This document shows, one piece after another, positions 11,596 through 22,447 of a stretch of DNA of 64,000 nucleotides. The stretch covers positions 215,633 through 279,632 of the forward strand of contig CAMPDV010000430.1 in assembly GCA_946699065.1 (NCBI GenBank). The letters run 5' to 3'. The translations under genes were made by a program, and so were the position numbers. Positions within the stretch are counted from its first letter, which is position 1. Every line of letters starts with the position of its first letter. Source of the stretch: Loxodes magnus (Eukaryota; Ciliophora; Karyorelictea; Loxodida; Loxodidae). Below the pieces are notes generated by a model. The model was not told where the DNA came from. It did not search any database and saw only the letters and a program-made list of their open reading frames with translations.

Positions 11596-14500
11596 ATGAT
11601 TGGTCGAACTTTACTAAAAGGAGGAGCACAAAATAAGAAAGGAATGTGGCAAAAAAAGTAAACAACCTAAGTAATAATTTAACAAAAGAATGAACAACTC
11701 ATTTCAGCCAACGTCCCCGAAGAATAAATGTAAAGGGTCTACTAAAATGCCTATGATGATTTATCAGAAATGGTGGCCGCAATTTACTTTAACCATTACT
11801 TGGAAAACACTGATTTAGTAGAGAAAAAGGCCAAAGACTAAGAAGTTATACAAGTGTTTAGAAATCAAATATGGAAGGATTACGGACAAGCAGTGGCGAA
11901 GTTCATAGTGAAATAAAACGGAATTGTATACTTGGTATTTAACAATGAAGAAAGATACTAACATTTCACTTAATTCAGGGAATGAACGTTCAAAGGAGTT
12001 AGAATTCCTATCTAAGCTAGAAACTAATTGGAATATTTTGACATTCATAACTACCCAATTTACTTCATAATTAACGAATACTCAAATATGAAGGAAGTAA
12101 TGGAAATAATAAGATAATATGGAAAATCAAGAGGAGAGATATAGCATACATATCCAAACACAACAATGCTAACAGGGAGCAGTGTAGTCTACCTAGATTT
12201 AAAGGATGCAGACGAAGCAAAGATGATACCAGAAGTAATAGATTTGAATGGAAACAAAATGAGAATATAACACCTAGTAAATTTTATCTGCTGCCTATGT
12301 AAAGTGAAAGGGCACACAGACCAGCAATGCAGAAGGGTAGAACCAGCAAAAAGGAAAAAGCTACATACAAGAGAATTAGAGATGCTTGAAGGAGAAGTTA
12401 TTTTAACAATAAACAAACCAGATTTTGAAGCAAATCAAGCAAATAAGAGGATAAATGGAGAAGAAAAATAAATGATTATAGAGGAATCAAGGGAAGAAGA
12501 GAAGGAAATAAAATGAGGAGAATAGAAAAATAATTAAAACAACTAAACAATTAAATAATAAAAAGTTTTTTATGCTTAAAGAATAAATAAAAATTATTTT
12601 TCATCAAAATGGAATTGGACATATGTAAGACAGAGGGATAGAGAAATGTTCAAATAATTAAATAAAATAGAAAACAATCAACTAAATAATAAGATATACC
12701 ATAAAGCAAATTAGAGAAAAGGATAGGATAGGTGATGGTAAAAACGCTAAACTCTAACAAAAGAAATAAGAAATAAACAAAATAGTATAATGGAGTATGT
12801 CAGGAAAAACGTAAATAAAGCAAAAAAGCAAAAAGAAATAGAACAAACTCAAGAAGAAAAAGAATAAGATGCAAGATAAAAGTGAGAAGAAAGAAGTAAA
12901 TTGAAGCAAACTTCAATGAGAATGTACTATGCTAAGAAACCGATAAACAAAAATGAACAATTATCCGACTTCAACTAATAGGAAAAGGAAAAAGAAGAAG
13001 ATTAGAATAGATAAGAAGAAGGAAAAGGTAGATAATAAGATGAAAAAGATAAAAAAGGGGAAAGAACTAATAAAGAAAATAATATGGAAGCATAGAATGA
13101 TAGATAAGAAGAAGAAAAGGTGGAGAAGGAAGATGAATAAAAAGAAGAATAAGGTGAAGAGGAAGTAGAGGGAATGAGTGTAAAAAAAGATTAAGAATAA
13201 GTCATAAAAATAGGGACAGCAAATGTTAGGGGAGTAAGAAGTGCAAAAGAGGCACTAGCCAAATTCATGACTCAAAAAAGTATCCACATAATGGCAATAT
13301 AAGAAATTTAGATTGAAGACTAAAAAGATATGTGTAATATAGCAGGATATAAAAACTTAATAAATGTGGGATCAAAAAAAGGAAAAGGAGTAGCATTCTA
13401 TATTAGAAACGACATATGTAAGGAGATCAGAGAGATATAGAATGAAGTAAACCAAATGACGCTCTTTGGAGGAGCGAGAGTAATGGCAATAGAAATAATG
13501 AAATAATTAGCAGTAATAAATGTCTACGCTCTTGTTGCAAATAACAACGAACATTATGAGCCTTTCTATAATTTAGTGAATGAATTTAAACTATAAGCAA
13601 TAGAAAAAGGACTTAATATAATGATAATAGGAGACTGAAATGCGCACATAGAAAAATGACCGCCAAAGAAAACAAACTCAGCAGGAAAGAGAATGGCACA
13701 GTTTATGGAACAGAATAATTTAATATGCCTAGACCCAACTGAAATAGGTACCTTTATTCACTAAAACAATGAGTATAAAATAGATTACTTTTTAATCGAA
13801 GAGAGAATGAGAGAAAAGGTGATAAAAAGTGATTTTTATTACTCATACGTAATAGGAGACCATAGGCCTGGTATTATATAGGTAAAGATGGGTAAAGAAG
13901 TAAGAAAGCCATAAAAGATAGCAAAAATAAACTACCTACTATTAAAGAAAAAAGAGATAAAAATTTGAAAGATTTATACAAGAAAATCTCTAAGAAGAAG
14001 AAATTGATAACCTAAACGGCACATAGACTTATAAATGATGAAAGAAAAAGATATAAGAAGGAGTTTAAATGGTATGTGGAAAATTTAAAACATAAAACTT
14101 TAAGATATATAAATATTCAGAAACAACAAAATAGTGTAATAAAATCTTTAGAAAATGCAGCAAACGATTAAAATAAAGGGTAAAGAACAGAGTAAAAATA
14201 AATGAAAATCAATAAAACGAGAATCAAAGAGAATACCAAAGAGTAAGATAAGAATACATTTAATCAAGAAAAAAAGATAAAATAAACTAACTAAACCTAT
14301 TTATGGACAATGTAAATAAAGGAAGTCTAACAGATATGTGGAAGAAACTAAAAAATTTACTTAATAGAAAAAATAATTAATGAGTACCCTTATTAAAAGA
14401 AGATGTTAATACTTTCAGGGATGAATGATAGAAACTGTATGAAGATGGCAATAATACGCTACCAACTAAATTCTTAAACAAGAGATAAATAGTGGTAAAC

Positions 14501-16786
14501 GAATATGAAATTTGAGAAATCATCAACTAATTGGCGAAATGAAAAACAGCAGGACCTGATGAAATACAAGTAGGCACAATATTAGCAGGCGGGAAAGAAC
14601 TAGCAGAAGTAACATGTAAAATGATAGTTAAGATGATTTAAGAGGGAGTAATACCTTAAGAGATGAAATAATAATACATAATATTAATACACAAAAAAGG
14701 AGGACAGATGGACACGATGAATTATAAACCAATCTCTTTACTGAATCATGCTTTAAAAATAGTAGATGCATGAATTTTCTAGCAACTATAAGGATATCTG
14801 CATAATGATGAAAGCGAATATTAATATGGCTTTAAAAAAGGAAAATCATGCTCACTATAAATTTTCAACCTAAGAACAGTATAGGAATGTTCAATACGGA
14901 ACAAAAAAGATGTTTTCGTAATATTTGTTGATATTAAAAAAGCGTACGACTCGGTGCAAAGAAAAGATATATGATAAATCCTAAACGATCTAAAAGTACC
15001 GGAATAGATAATTAAACTCCTAGCAAACTTCTACTGTGAAGAAGAAATTAAACTTAAAATCAATGAACAAATAGAAATCATTCGCGACAAATAAAGGACT
15101 AAAACAGGGAATCATAACGTCGCCAAGACTATTTAACTTAATAATAGCAAAACTCCTCCATAGCTTGGAAGATTAAAAGCTAGGAATTACGATAGACTTT
15201 AAAAACGAAGAGGGATGAACACAAGAAATATATGCAGGATGTTTTGCATATGCAGATGACCTAGCCTTAATAAGTGAATGAGAGCAATTAGAGGAAGTAA
15301 TTAAAAATTTAACCTCATGGGCAGAAAAATACAAACTGGAAATTGCAGATAAAACAAAATGAATGATATGAAAAGCAGCAGAAAATAGAAACTGAGAAAA
15401 TATAGGCAATACTATTGAGGTGGGAAATTTAAGAATCGAAAGAGTAACGTCCTTTTAGTACTTAGGACATATAATAGAAGAGACCATCAGCTTTGAAAAA
15501 CACATGGAGAACAGACTAGAAGCAGCATAAAAGATGTAAACATGAATACTGGGTAAAATAACAATGAATAAGGGATTAACAACATATAATGCAGGAATAA
15601 TGATAAAAACGTTCGTAAGCTCAGTATTCAGCTATGGGACAGAAGTTATCCCATATTGTGAATAATTTATAGGAAAATAAGTGATGGAACAATTAGAAAT
15701 AATATAGAGAAGATCTTTACGAGCAATCATAGATGCCCCTTTCTAAGTGTAAAATGAGATGCTAGAATACGAGTTACAGTTTATGAAATTTAAACATTAC
15801 CTATGGCAGAAAACGCTGAGATTAAGAGGCAGACTAATAGGTAACTAAGGAAAAACAGTAGATGGATTAATGTTCGACCTAAGTAAAGAAGAGAACTTTA
15901 TATTTGAACAAGACTGCACGACAATAAAATTAGAATTAAAAATTGAAGACAAAAATATATTTATAGATGATGGTAATAATAATCAAAAAGGGAAGAAAAA
16001 CATTAATCGGGCAATTTGAAAACATAGAGTATACGTAGAAGATAGAGAAAGAATGGAGTAAATGATAACAACTCTACAGTATAGAAAAACATGATTTGAT
16101 GAATATGTAGTAGGACCACCCAACTACCTGAGATACAATAGAAAAGAAGAAATATGCTACATATTTAGAATAAGAACGAGATTTAATGCGAGCCAGGATT
16201 GTTTAAAAGAAAGACACCTAGTAGTGACAAGCAAATGCCCTTTCTGTAATGATGCAAGAGAAAACGTAAGACATATCATAGAAAAATGCTCAGAATACAA
16301 AGAAAGTAGATAAATATGTATTTGAAAGTTAAGAAAAATAGGAGTAGAGAGACAAGGAATGGAACTATTTGATATAATATGAGCTACGGCAAAATTCGAA
16401 AAATTCATTAGAACCTAAGAAGAGCAAAAAAGAGCTAAAACTGACTTGATAATAAAAGATTATATCAAAAGCATATTAGAAAAAAAGGATACTTAGAAAA
16501 GAAAATTGAATGAAAAAAAGAAATAGGAAAATATTATAGAGCAGGAAAAGGATAATTTTTATGAGTTTATAAAAGCTTGATTAAGAAGAAAATAATTAGA
16601 AACGAAAATTAGCAAAGTATGTAAGAAAAAATAATGGACGCTTGTAACAAAGAATCAATAAAACGTAGATAGATAGAAGACAGAAGAACAAGAGATAATG
16701 AAGAAGAAAATGATGAAGATATGGAACTAATAAGATAAGAATTTTTATTACCTGAAGGCTTACTTGAAGAAATAGACATGTATTGA
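11596..16786 (+). pseudogene. LINE polyprotein (CCHC, APE endonuclease, RT), copy 1, frameshifted
   Basis: From ATG 11,596 one frame runs about 790 codons: a gag-like region, a CCHC knuckle (C-x2-C-x4-H-x4-C, residues 232-245), an acidic Gln/Glu-rich hinge (12,850-13,190) and an APE-type endonuclease beginning GTANVRG (~13,210) with GDWNAH at 13,630, where W is TGA, and GDHRPG near 13,856. The frame breaks at ~13,955 and again near 14,020 and 14,190. The RT follows with NYRPISLLNHALKIV-like sequence (14,722), VDIKKAYDS (14,929) and YADD (15,249-15,260). A 2-nt loss near 15,070-15,085 breaks the frame inside the RT compared with copy 2. A C-terminal CPFC...H...C zinc motif is at ~16,236. The final frame ends LLPEGLLEEIDMY before TGA at 16,784. 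Probably non-functional because of the shared and private frameshifts. Confidence 0.85.
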
Positions 16787-16799
16787 AACATTTATTAAA

Positions 16800-16830
16800 G
16801 AGCTGCGCACCAACGAGGTGCTACGCGCTC
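16800..16830 (+). other. GC-rich 3' hairpin of LINE copy 1
   Basis: A 31-nt segment 13 nt after the probable ORF stop folds as GAGC...GCACC, loop AACGA, GGTGC...GCTC, with a small asymmetric internal loop. It is the most GC-rich patch of the element. A conserved 3' structure of this kind is a candidate recognition site for the element's own reverse transcriptase. The same hairpin is in copies 2 and 3. Confidence 0.65.
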
Positions 16831-17136
16831 TATAATCAAATTTATTTATTTATATCTCCATTTTTTTATGAATGTTTCAACTATTTTTAAAAATATGTAA
16901 CAAAATAATATCTATTATCTTTATTAAAATTTTATATCTTTAGTAAATATAAAAGACTTTAAGAAATACTAAAATATATAAATTCTATTTTAGCAAAAAT
17001 TAATATAATTTATAAAAAACAGCTTATTAATGCTTAGGCAATCATTCCTTTATATATAATATTTATAATATTGATAAATAAAGTTATTGAATGCTATTTA
17101 TACTTACTTATTTTATTAATTATAAGTATATTAAAG

Positions 17137-18459
17137 TTATACTTGATTAATGGAAATATCGACACTCACGTTTACCTGCAGAGAATAATTATTAGCATCG
17201 AACGTTATTTCACTGTTTACTAGTTGGCTTTCATTCTTTTTATCTTAACTGTCATATTCTAAATAATCTCTTCTGCATATGCAACATTTGGTGTTTATTT
17301 TAAATCAATAATCTATACACTCTTTATGATAGTAATGATTGCATGGAAGTTTTCTTAATAAATCTTGGTTTTTAAAATTACATAAGCAAATGGAGCAAGC
17401 TATATCAGTAAAATTAGAATAATTGACTACTGCATTGTAATTTAGAATAGGAAACTTTTCTTATAACATAAGTTTAGATATTTATTAGTTATTAGTTTAC
17501 TCTTAGCGTTATGCATAAATTCTCTATGAAGTACGAATAATCCTCTTACATATCTTTTAAAGGCAGAAGGTTACTAATATCATATTAAAAATAACAGCTC
17601 CTATAATGCATCACATCACTATGTTCAATTCATCTTTACTTTGAACTTCTAACTTTATCGATAAGTTCAGTTATGAGTTCGTCTCCTTTATAAGTTTGAA
17701 ATATCAAAGACCATCAGTAAATTTATAAGTAGTAGTTATATTAGAAGTAGCTGTTATCATTTTTTAATAGTTCTATTCAGTAGGTAAAATAGAATTTCCA
17801 TAGCTTTCATGCTTTATTAGTATTATAATCTTTTGCTAGGTTTTTATTTTTATTTAATTTGCATTACTTAAGAGATAACTATACAGTCACTAAGTCTAAG
17901 AAGAATTATCTATAATATTAAATCATTCTCCTATACCTATTTCAGTTCCTTAGATACTACAGTCGTTACCTATTCATGGATTTCTACACTAGCATCTGCA
18001 GTTTTTATCACAAAAGCCATTGCTATTACAACTTTTAGGACATCTTTAAGATATTGAATAGATGAAAGTTAGGTTATATATCAAAGGTTGTTATATATCA
18101 TAATTGATAATGCTCATAGATCAATTCGAAGTAGAGGCATTCAAGGCTATAAATTAGTATTTCCTATGCTAATTAACTGCATCTCAGTCAGTTATTGGAT
18201 CTTACTAAATTTAATTAGAACTAGTAGGATATAAAGTCATAGAGCAATTCCAACTACTACTAATGATATCCATCTATATAGTTAAATAGTTATACTATTC
18301 AAAAATTTGCTAGAAGCTGTTATAAGGAGACAAAATAAAACTATTAATAGAGAACTATTATTAATACTAATAGTAGGTAAATTTATACTCCATATTCTGA
18401 AGATATTCTGCTTAAATAGCTTCTACAATTATAGCAATAAGGAGTAGAAGCTTAAGCAT
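17137..18459 (-). CDS. secreted/membrane EGF-TM-RING-H2 protein, unit 1
   Basis: One frame of 441 codons starts at ATG 18,459 with a signal peptide (MLKLLLLIAIIVEAIQA). The lumenal part is Ser/Asn-rich. Residues ~140-165 form an EGF-like cysteine cluster (CPKSCNSNGFCDKNC, then CRNPWIGNDC, W = TGA). A transmembrane helix spans ~279-300 (IVMWCIIGAVIFNMILVTF), followed by basic residues. Residues ~355-400 form a RING-H2 finger: CSIC, LPCNHYYHKEC, then CCIC. The first Trp in the finger (IDYWFK) is TGA. The layout suggests a single-pass membrane E3 ubiquitin ligase with its RING in the cytosol. The end at TAA 17,137 is arbitrary because no TGA follows in frame for some distance. The gene points toward the LINE 3' end. 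It is open in all three units with a few amino-acid differences, so it is probably functional. Confidence 0.82.
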
Positions 18460-18502
18460 TTATTAACTTTTATTTTCTTACAGCTCTAAATTTATAAATG
18501 AG

Positions 18503-18555
18503 TTAACACATAAAAAATACGAAAACTTCGTGTTTATTATATATTTACGTGTTAA
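18503..18555. other. nested inverted repeat upstream of the EGF-RING gene
   Basis: TTAACACATAAA at the left pairs with TTTACGTGTTAA at the right, and an inner ACGAA/TTCGT pair lies between them. Present in all three units (40,564-40,616 and 63,060-63,112). It is about 45 nt upstream of the start codon, so it may be a regulatory or 5' transcript structure. Confidence 0.55.
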
Positions 18556-20072
18556 AGAATAAAAATTAAATAGGTAGAAAAACTAACCTAATTTATGTTG
18601 AATAAGTGTTTACTTAAATTAAAAATTAAATTAAGCATAAATAATTAGTTGTATTAAAGCTAGATTGCTAAATTAATATTCTTAGCCAATTTAATTATTC
18701 AAGCATTTAAATATATTATATTTATAAAGATTAAGATTATAAATTAATAGAAAGAGTAATTGGATAATTGATTGAGTAGTGGTAATGCTCTTCTACTATT
18801 TTAGAAATATATAAGGACAATCTAAATAAAAGAAAAGCATTGCTTATTATATTAGTTTAAAGTTAGAAACTAAAATGTATATTTAGCTAAGAAGTATTAG
18901 TTATACAAGAATTATAATTTATTCTTAAATACTCTAGATATATTTAAAAGATGTAGATATAGAATAAATAATGATGATGATATATTTAAACTATTATATA
19001 TAAGAAGTGATGGAAAGAGATAAAAAGGTGATAATTGAGAGATAAATAGATGTAATGAAGTAAAAGAAACAGGATAATTATATATATCCCATTACTTGCT
19101 TCTCTGCTTATTGAAATGTTTTATAAAATATTATTAGATTAATTTTATTATAATTTTATCATTATAAAAGACTGAAAATAAATTAATATAAATATATAAT
19201 TAGTATTAAAATTATAAATATTATATATATTATATTATAAAAATAAGCTATAAATAACCAGAAATCTATTCTATCTATATCTAAATAATATAATAATAAA
19301 TTTTAGCAAGCTTAAATGAAAAGAACTAACTATAAAAATTAGAGAGCAACTTTATCTTTATAATTTAACCTAATAATTTTATTTTAGAATGTAAATATAA
19401 TTTAAATTTTTAGGGAAATATTATTAAACTTTTGGTTTATTTTACTAAAATAAGCATAGTATTATATGATATTGATATATCTTATAAAAGAGTATAGATT
19501 CACTTTCATGTAATCAATAATCTTTTATAAGATAGTATGAATATATTATTTAAAAATTATTTTTAATAGAAGGAACTTTAAAAATTTTAACCAAAACTAA
19601 AAGTTGAATGTTTAGAATATTAATATAATTATATTTTAATACATAAAAACTATCAGATAAATATAGTTATATAAATATCTAATAAATAGAGTATAAATTT
19701 AAAAATTAATTAAAAACTGTATAATGTAGCTGCATAAGTAAATTACTCTTTCTAATGTAAAGTTTTATCTAAATATATGTATCATTAAGTTTATTTTAAG
19801 TATTAATAATTTATAGCTATATAGCTTAATTAATATACAGTTTAATATATTTAATCATAATTAGGAACTAAAAAATATAATTCCTTTTAAAATAGCTTAG
19901 AGGAAAAGACTTTTTAATATACTATTTGTTTATATTTAGATAAACTGAATTTCTTAGTAATTAAGAAAGAATTATTAAATGAATAGGTTTGCTTATATTT
20001 ATCTTAATAATAACTAAATTGGTACTTTTACTTTATAGATTCTTTCTATCAAATTAATTAAAAATAAAATAT
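18556..20072. other. AT-rich spacer
   Basis: No gene, tRNA or domain is seen. Copies in the other units differ by scattered substitutions and by short indels in AT-rich tracts, the pattern of unconstrained DNA. Confidence 0.5.
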
Positions 20073-20144
20073 TCCACATCCGGGACTCGAACCCGGGTCT
20101 TTCGGGTGAAAGCCGAATATCCTAACCTGCTAGACTAATGTGGA
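20073..20144 (-). tRNA. tRNA-Glu (anticodon UUC)
   Basis: A 72-nt cloverleaf on the minus strand with no intron. The acceptor arm TCCACAT pairs with ATGTGGA. The D-arm contains GGTTAGGAT. The anticodon arm TTCGG-CTTTCAC-CCGAA gives anticodon TTC. The T-arm CCCGG-GTTCGAG-TCCGG is canonical for polymerase III promoters (B box GGTTCGAGTCC). It resembles eukaryotic tRNA-Glu and decodes GAA/GAG, not the reassigned TAA/TAG. A T-rich tract follows the 3' end as terminator. CCA is not encoded. Confidence 0.95.
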
Positions 20145-21785
20145 TTTAAAATATTATATTTATTAATATTTAAACTTGATTAATTTAATTTATAGTAAGA
20201 TTCTAAATATTACTTACTAATACTTTTTCATAAGTATAAACCTTTATATCATAAAGTTTAAAAGAGTTGTAATCTAAAACTTTTGTAATATATATGTGAA
20301 TGCCTCCTATATCTTAATCAATAAAGATCTAAACAATAAATTTAAATATCCATTTGAACAATCTCTGTTTTTTCCTTTTAATGAAAATTATAATAATAGG
20401 ACACCTACAACAAGAATTAAATTGTATTTTCTTAAAAAAGAATAAATTAGGATTTATTTAAATAAAAAGCAATACTTTTTAGTAATAAGTTGATAAATAA
20501 ATTTGGTATTTGATTGTTAATTTTTAGTTTTAATTTTATTTTATAATTAAATGTGAAGATTTTGGTATCTCAGTTATAATTCTCTTAGACTTTAATCTAG
20601 AATTATTTAGGATTTTTTATTAGAATATTATAAAATAATTTTTAAAGTTTATGATCTGAAAAATATAAAATTAGGTAATAATTAACTAGAAGTTAATAGC
20701 AAGTTGATTTAGTTTTGATTAATTAAACAAATAAAATATAGGAATTTTAGAAAATTAACAAATAGTGTATTTGTCTTTAACTTTTTTTAATTTAGAACTT
20801 CAATTTAAATAAATAACTAGCATTAAAAAATTATATCTATAACCTAAATACTCTTCATGACTGCATTTTTTAGAAATTGTAAGTTTTTTAGTTTGTTTTT
20901 AATGCCTAGTTTGATGAAGCTTTAAGTAGGATATAAGGAAATTAAAAAATGTATAGAGAATCCTACCAAAGTATTTATAACTAGTTTCTTAAAGTCAAAT
21001 AAAATAATAGCTAAATTCTATTTATCTAGCTAGGATTAAAAAAGAATAAATAAACCTAATAATTATTAACTGAGAGGTTGTTTATAAATTGCAAAATAAT
21101 AGCTATAATTAATAAAAGAAAAAAGCACGATAATTCATATATCACTTTAAACTTAGAATTTACATTTTTTAATCTTCCTATGCTTTAATTATATAACTTG
21201 TGTCTAGTTAATTTCCATTTTCGTTTTAAGAATAGCTATATAAAGTTACCAAGTTTAAAATTAATTTATTTTAGTTTTATTTCACTTTGAAGGGCAAATA
21301 CTAAATATCAATCTTTTTTATTCTCTTGGATTATCTAGCAAAATAATAAATAGGTAAGAAAATGTATAGAAATATATTATAACTTGCTAGCCTTATTCAC
21401 AACTACTTATACTTTATATATAATTTAGATATAAACATTAAGTAATAAATCTGATTTAAGTATATCAATCAATGAAGTTTATTTCAAATTAGATATATTC
21501 ATATCAACACTATTATATTTATCAAGCTATATTTCCTTTTTTATCTTTTATGCTTAATCTATTAAATTTTAAAGCTCATAATATAAATAATATTTTAGTC
21601 ACTAAGATAAAAACATTGCTGTCCCTCTTTATCATTTTAAATTTTCACTATATCAAGTATTAATTTATTAATCTTATAGTATAAACACTATGTAGCATAT
21701 AATCAATTTATCTCAAGTTACTCTATTTTTAAGCATTTTTATCTAAATAAAGTGTAGCCTCAATCTCGGAAAAATTAGATCACAA

Positions 21786-21810
21786 AATTTGCTTATGATT
21801 TAAGCAAATT
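21786..21810. other. perfect 10-bp inverted repeat, 5-nt loop
   Basis: AATTTGCTTA, loop TGATT, TAAGCAAATT. Unit 2 has the same hairpin at 44,269-44,293. Function unknown. Confidence 0.55.
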
Positions 21811-22149
21811 CTAAGATAATTATTTCTATAAAAGCTTTTTTCAATACTTTATAAGCTTAAATTTAATTAAAGCTTTGAGTTTGTTTAATAAGCTATTTTA
21901 TCTTGCAGTTCAAATTATATAAACTTTTATTAGTGAAACAAACTCTAATTTTTAAGTTACTTTAACTAAAAGACTCTTGATATCCGAATTTTATGCCAGA
22001 TATCTGAGATAATTTAGCTTACTAAAAAAATTTTGATAATTTAGTCTGGATAAAATTGTGAGAATTTTCTGGTTTCTAGATATGCATCTACTTAAATATT
22101 TTCTTAAAAAGAGACTAAAAGGTTTATTAACTAAAGTTTTGCTAAATAT

Positions 22150-22173
22150 ACAGATGGTAAATTTAACATCTGT
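22150..22173. other. 24-nt near-palindrome
   Basis: ACAGATG, a 10-nt centre, then CATCTGT. Unchanged in unit 2 at 44,633-44,656. Confidence 0.5.
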
Positions 22174-22415
22174 TTATGAATGGGATAAATATGAAAGAAA
22201 AGCTAGCTAGAAAATAAAATAAATGATAGTAATTTATTAATAAGGATTATTTAGAGCTTTAATATACAAAATTATTAGGAAAGTATTTTAAAGAAAATTA
22301 ATATTATATGATAAATTGAGTAAAGTTAACTTTATTATATAATCATATAAGCATAACTTTTGTTTTTTTGCTCTATAAAATTTTAATCTAATATAGTTAT
22401 ATTTAATCTATAGAG

Positions 22416-22447
22416 CTATTTTAGTTATAATCTAAATACTAAAATAG
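22416..22447. other. 10-bp inverted repeat
   Basis: CTATTTTAGT, 12-nt loop, ACTAAAATAG. In unit 2 one stem base is changed (CTGTTTTAGT), so the stem is not strictly kept. Confidence 0.4.

Larger units (their letters stand above)
11380..16860 (+). mobile_element. LINE-type (non-LTR) retrotransposon, copy 1
   Basis: About 5.5 kb, without terminal repeats. It carries one long ORF region with a gag-like N-terminus and CCHC knuckle, an APE-type endonuclease, a reverse transcriptase and a C-terminal zinc motif, the layout of APE-type non-LTR elements that move by target-primed reverse transcription. The 5' end is set by the point where copy 1 loses similarity to the left flank of copies 2 and 3. 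Near the 5' end, 11,411-11,426 can form a small hairpin (CTCCT/AGGAG). A GC-rich hairpin lies just past the ORF. The 3' end cannot be fixed because all three copies share the same downstream sequence; it lies between about 16,831 and the end of the RING gene at 17,137. Confidence 0.88.

Noticed and set aside
12953..13168. Lys/Arg-rich short ORF (also at 34,988 and 57,474)
   Set aside because: It is another frame of the LINE's acidic Gln/Glu hinge. The real frame links the CCHC region to the endonuclease; the basic peptide is a by-product of GAA/AAG-rich DNA.
15173..15409. Minus-strand short ORFs within the LINEs (also at 11,815, 12,189, 16,157, 16,609 and their copies)
   Set aside because: They are antisense to the RT and neighbouring domains, which are unmistakable on the + strand.
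20073..20144. Suppressor tRNA reading TAA/TAG
   Set aside because: The anticodon loop CTTTCAC gives UUC, which reads GAA, so this is an ordinary tRNA-Glu.
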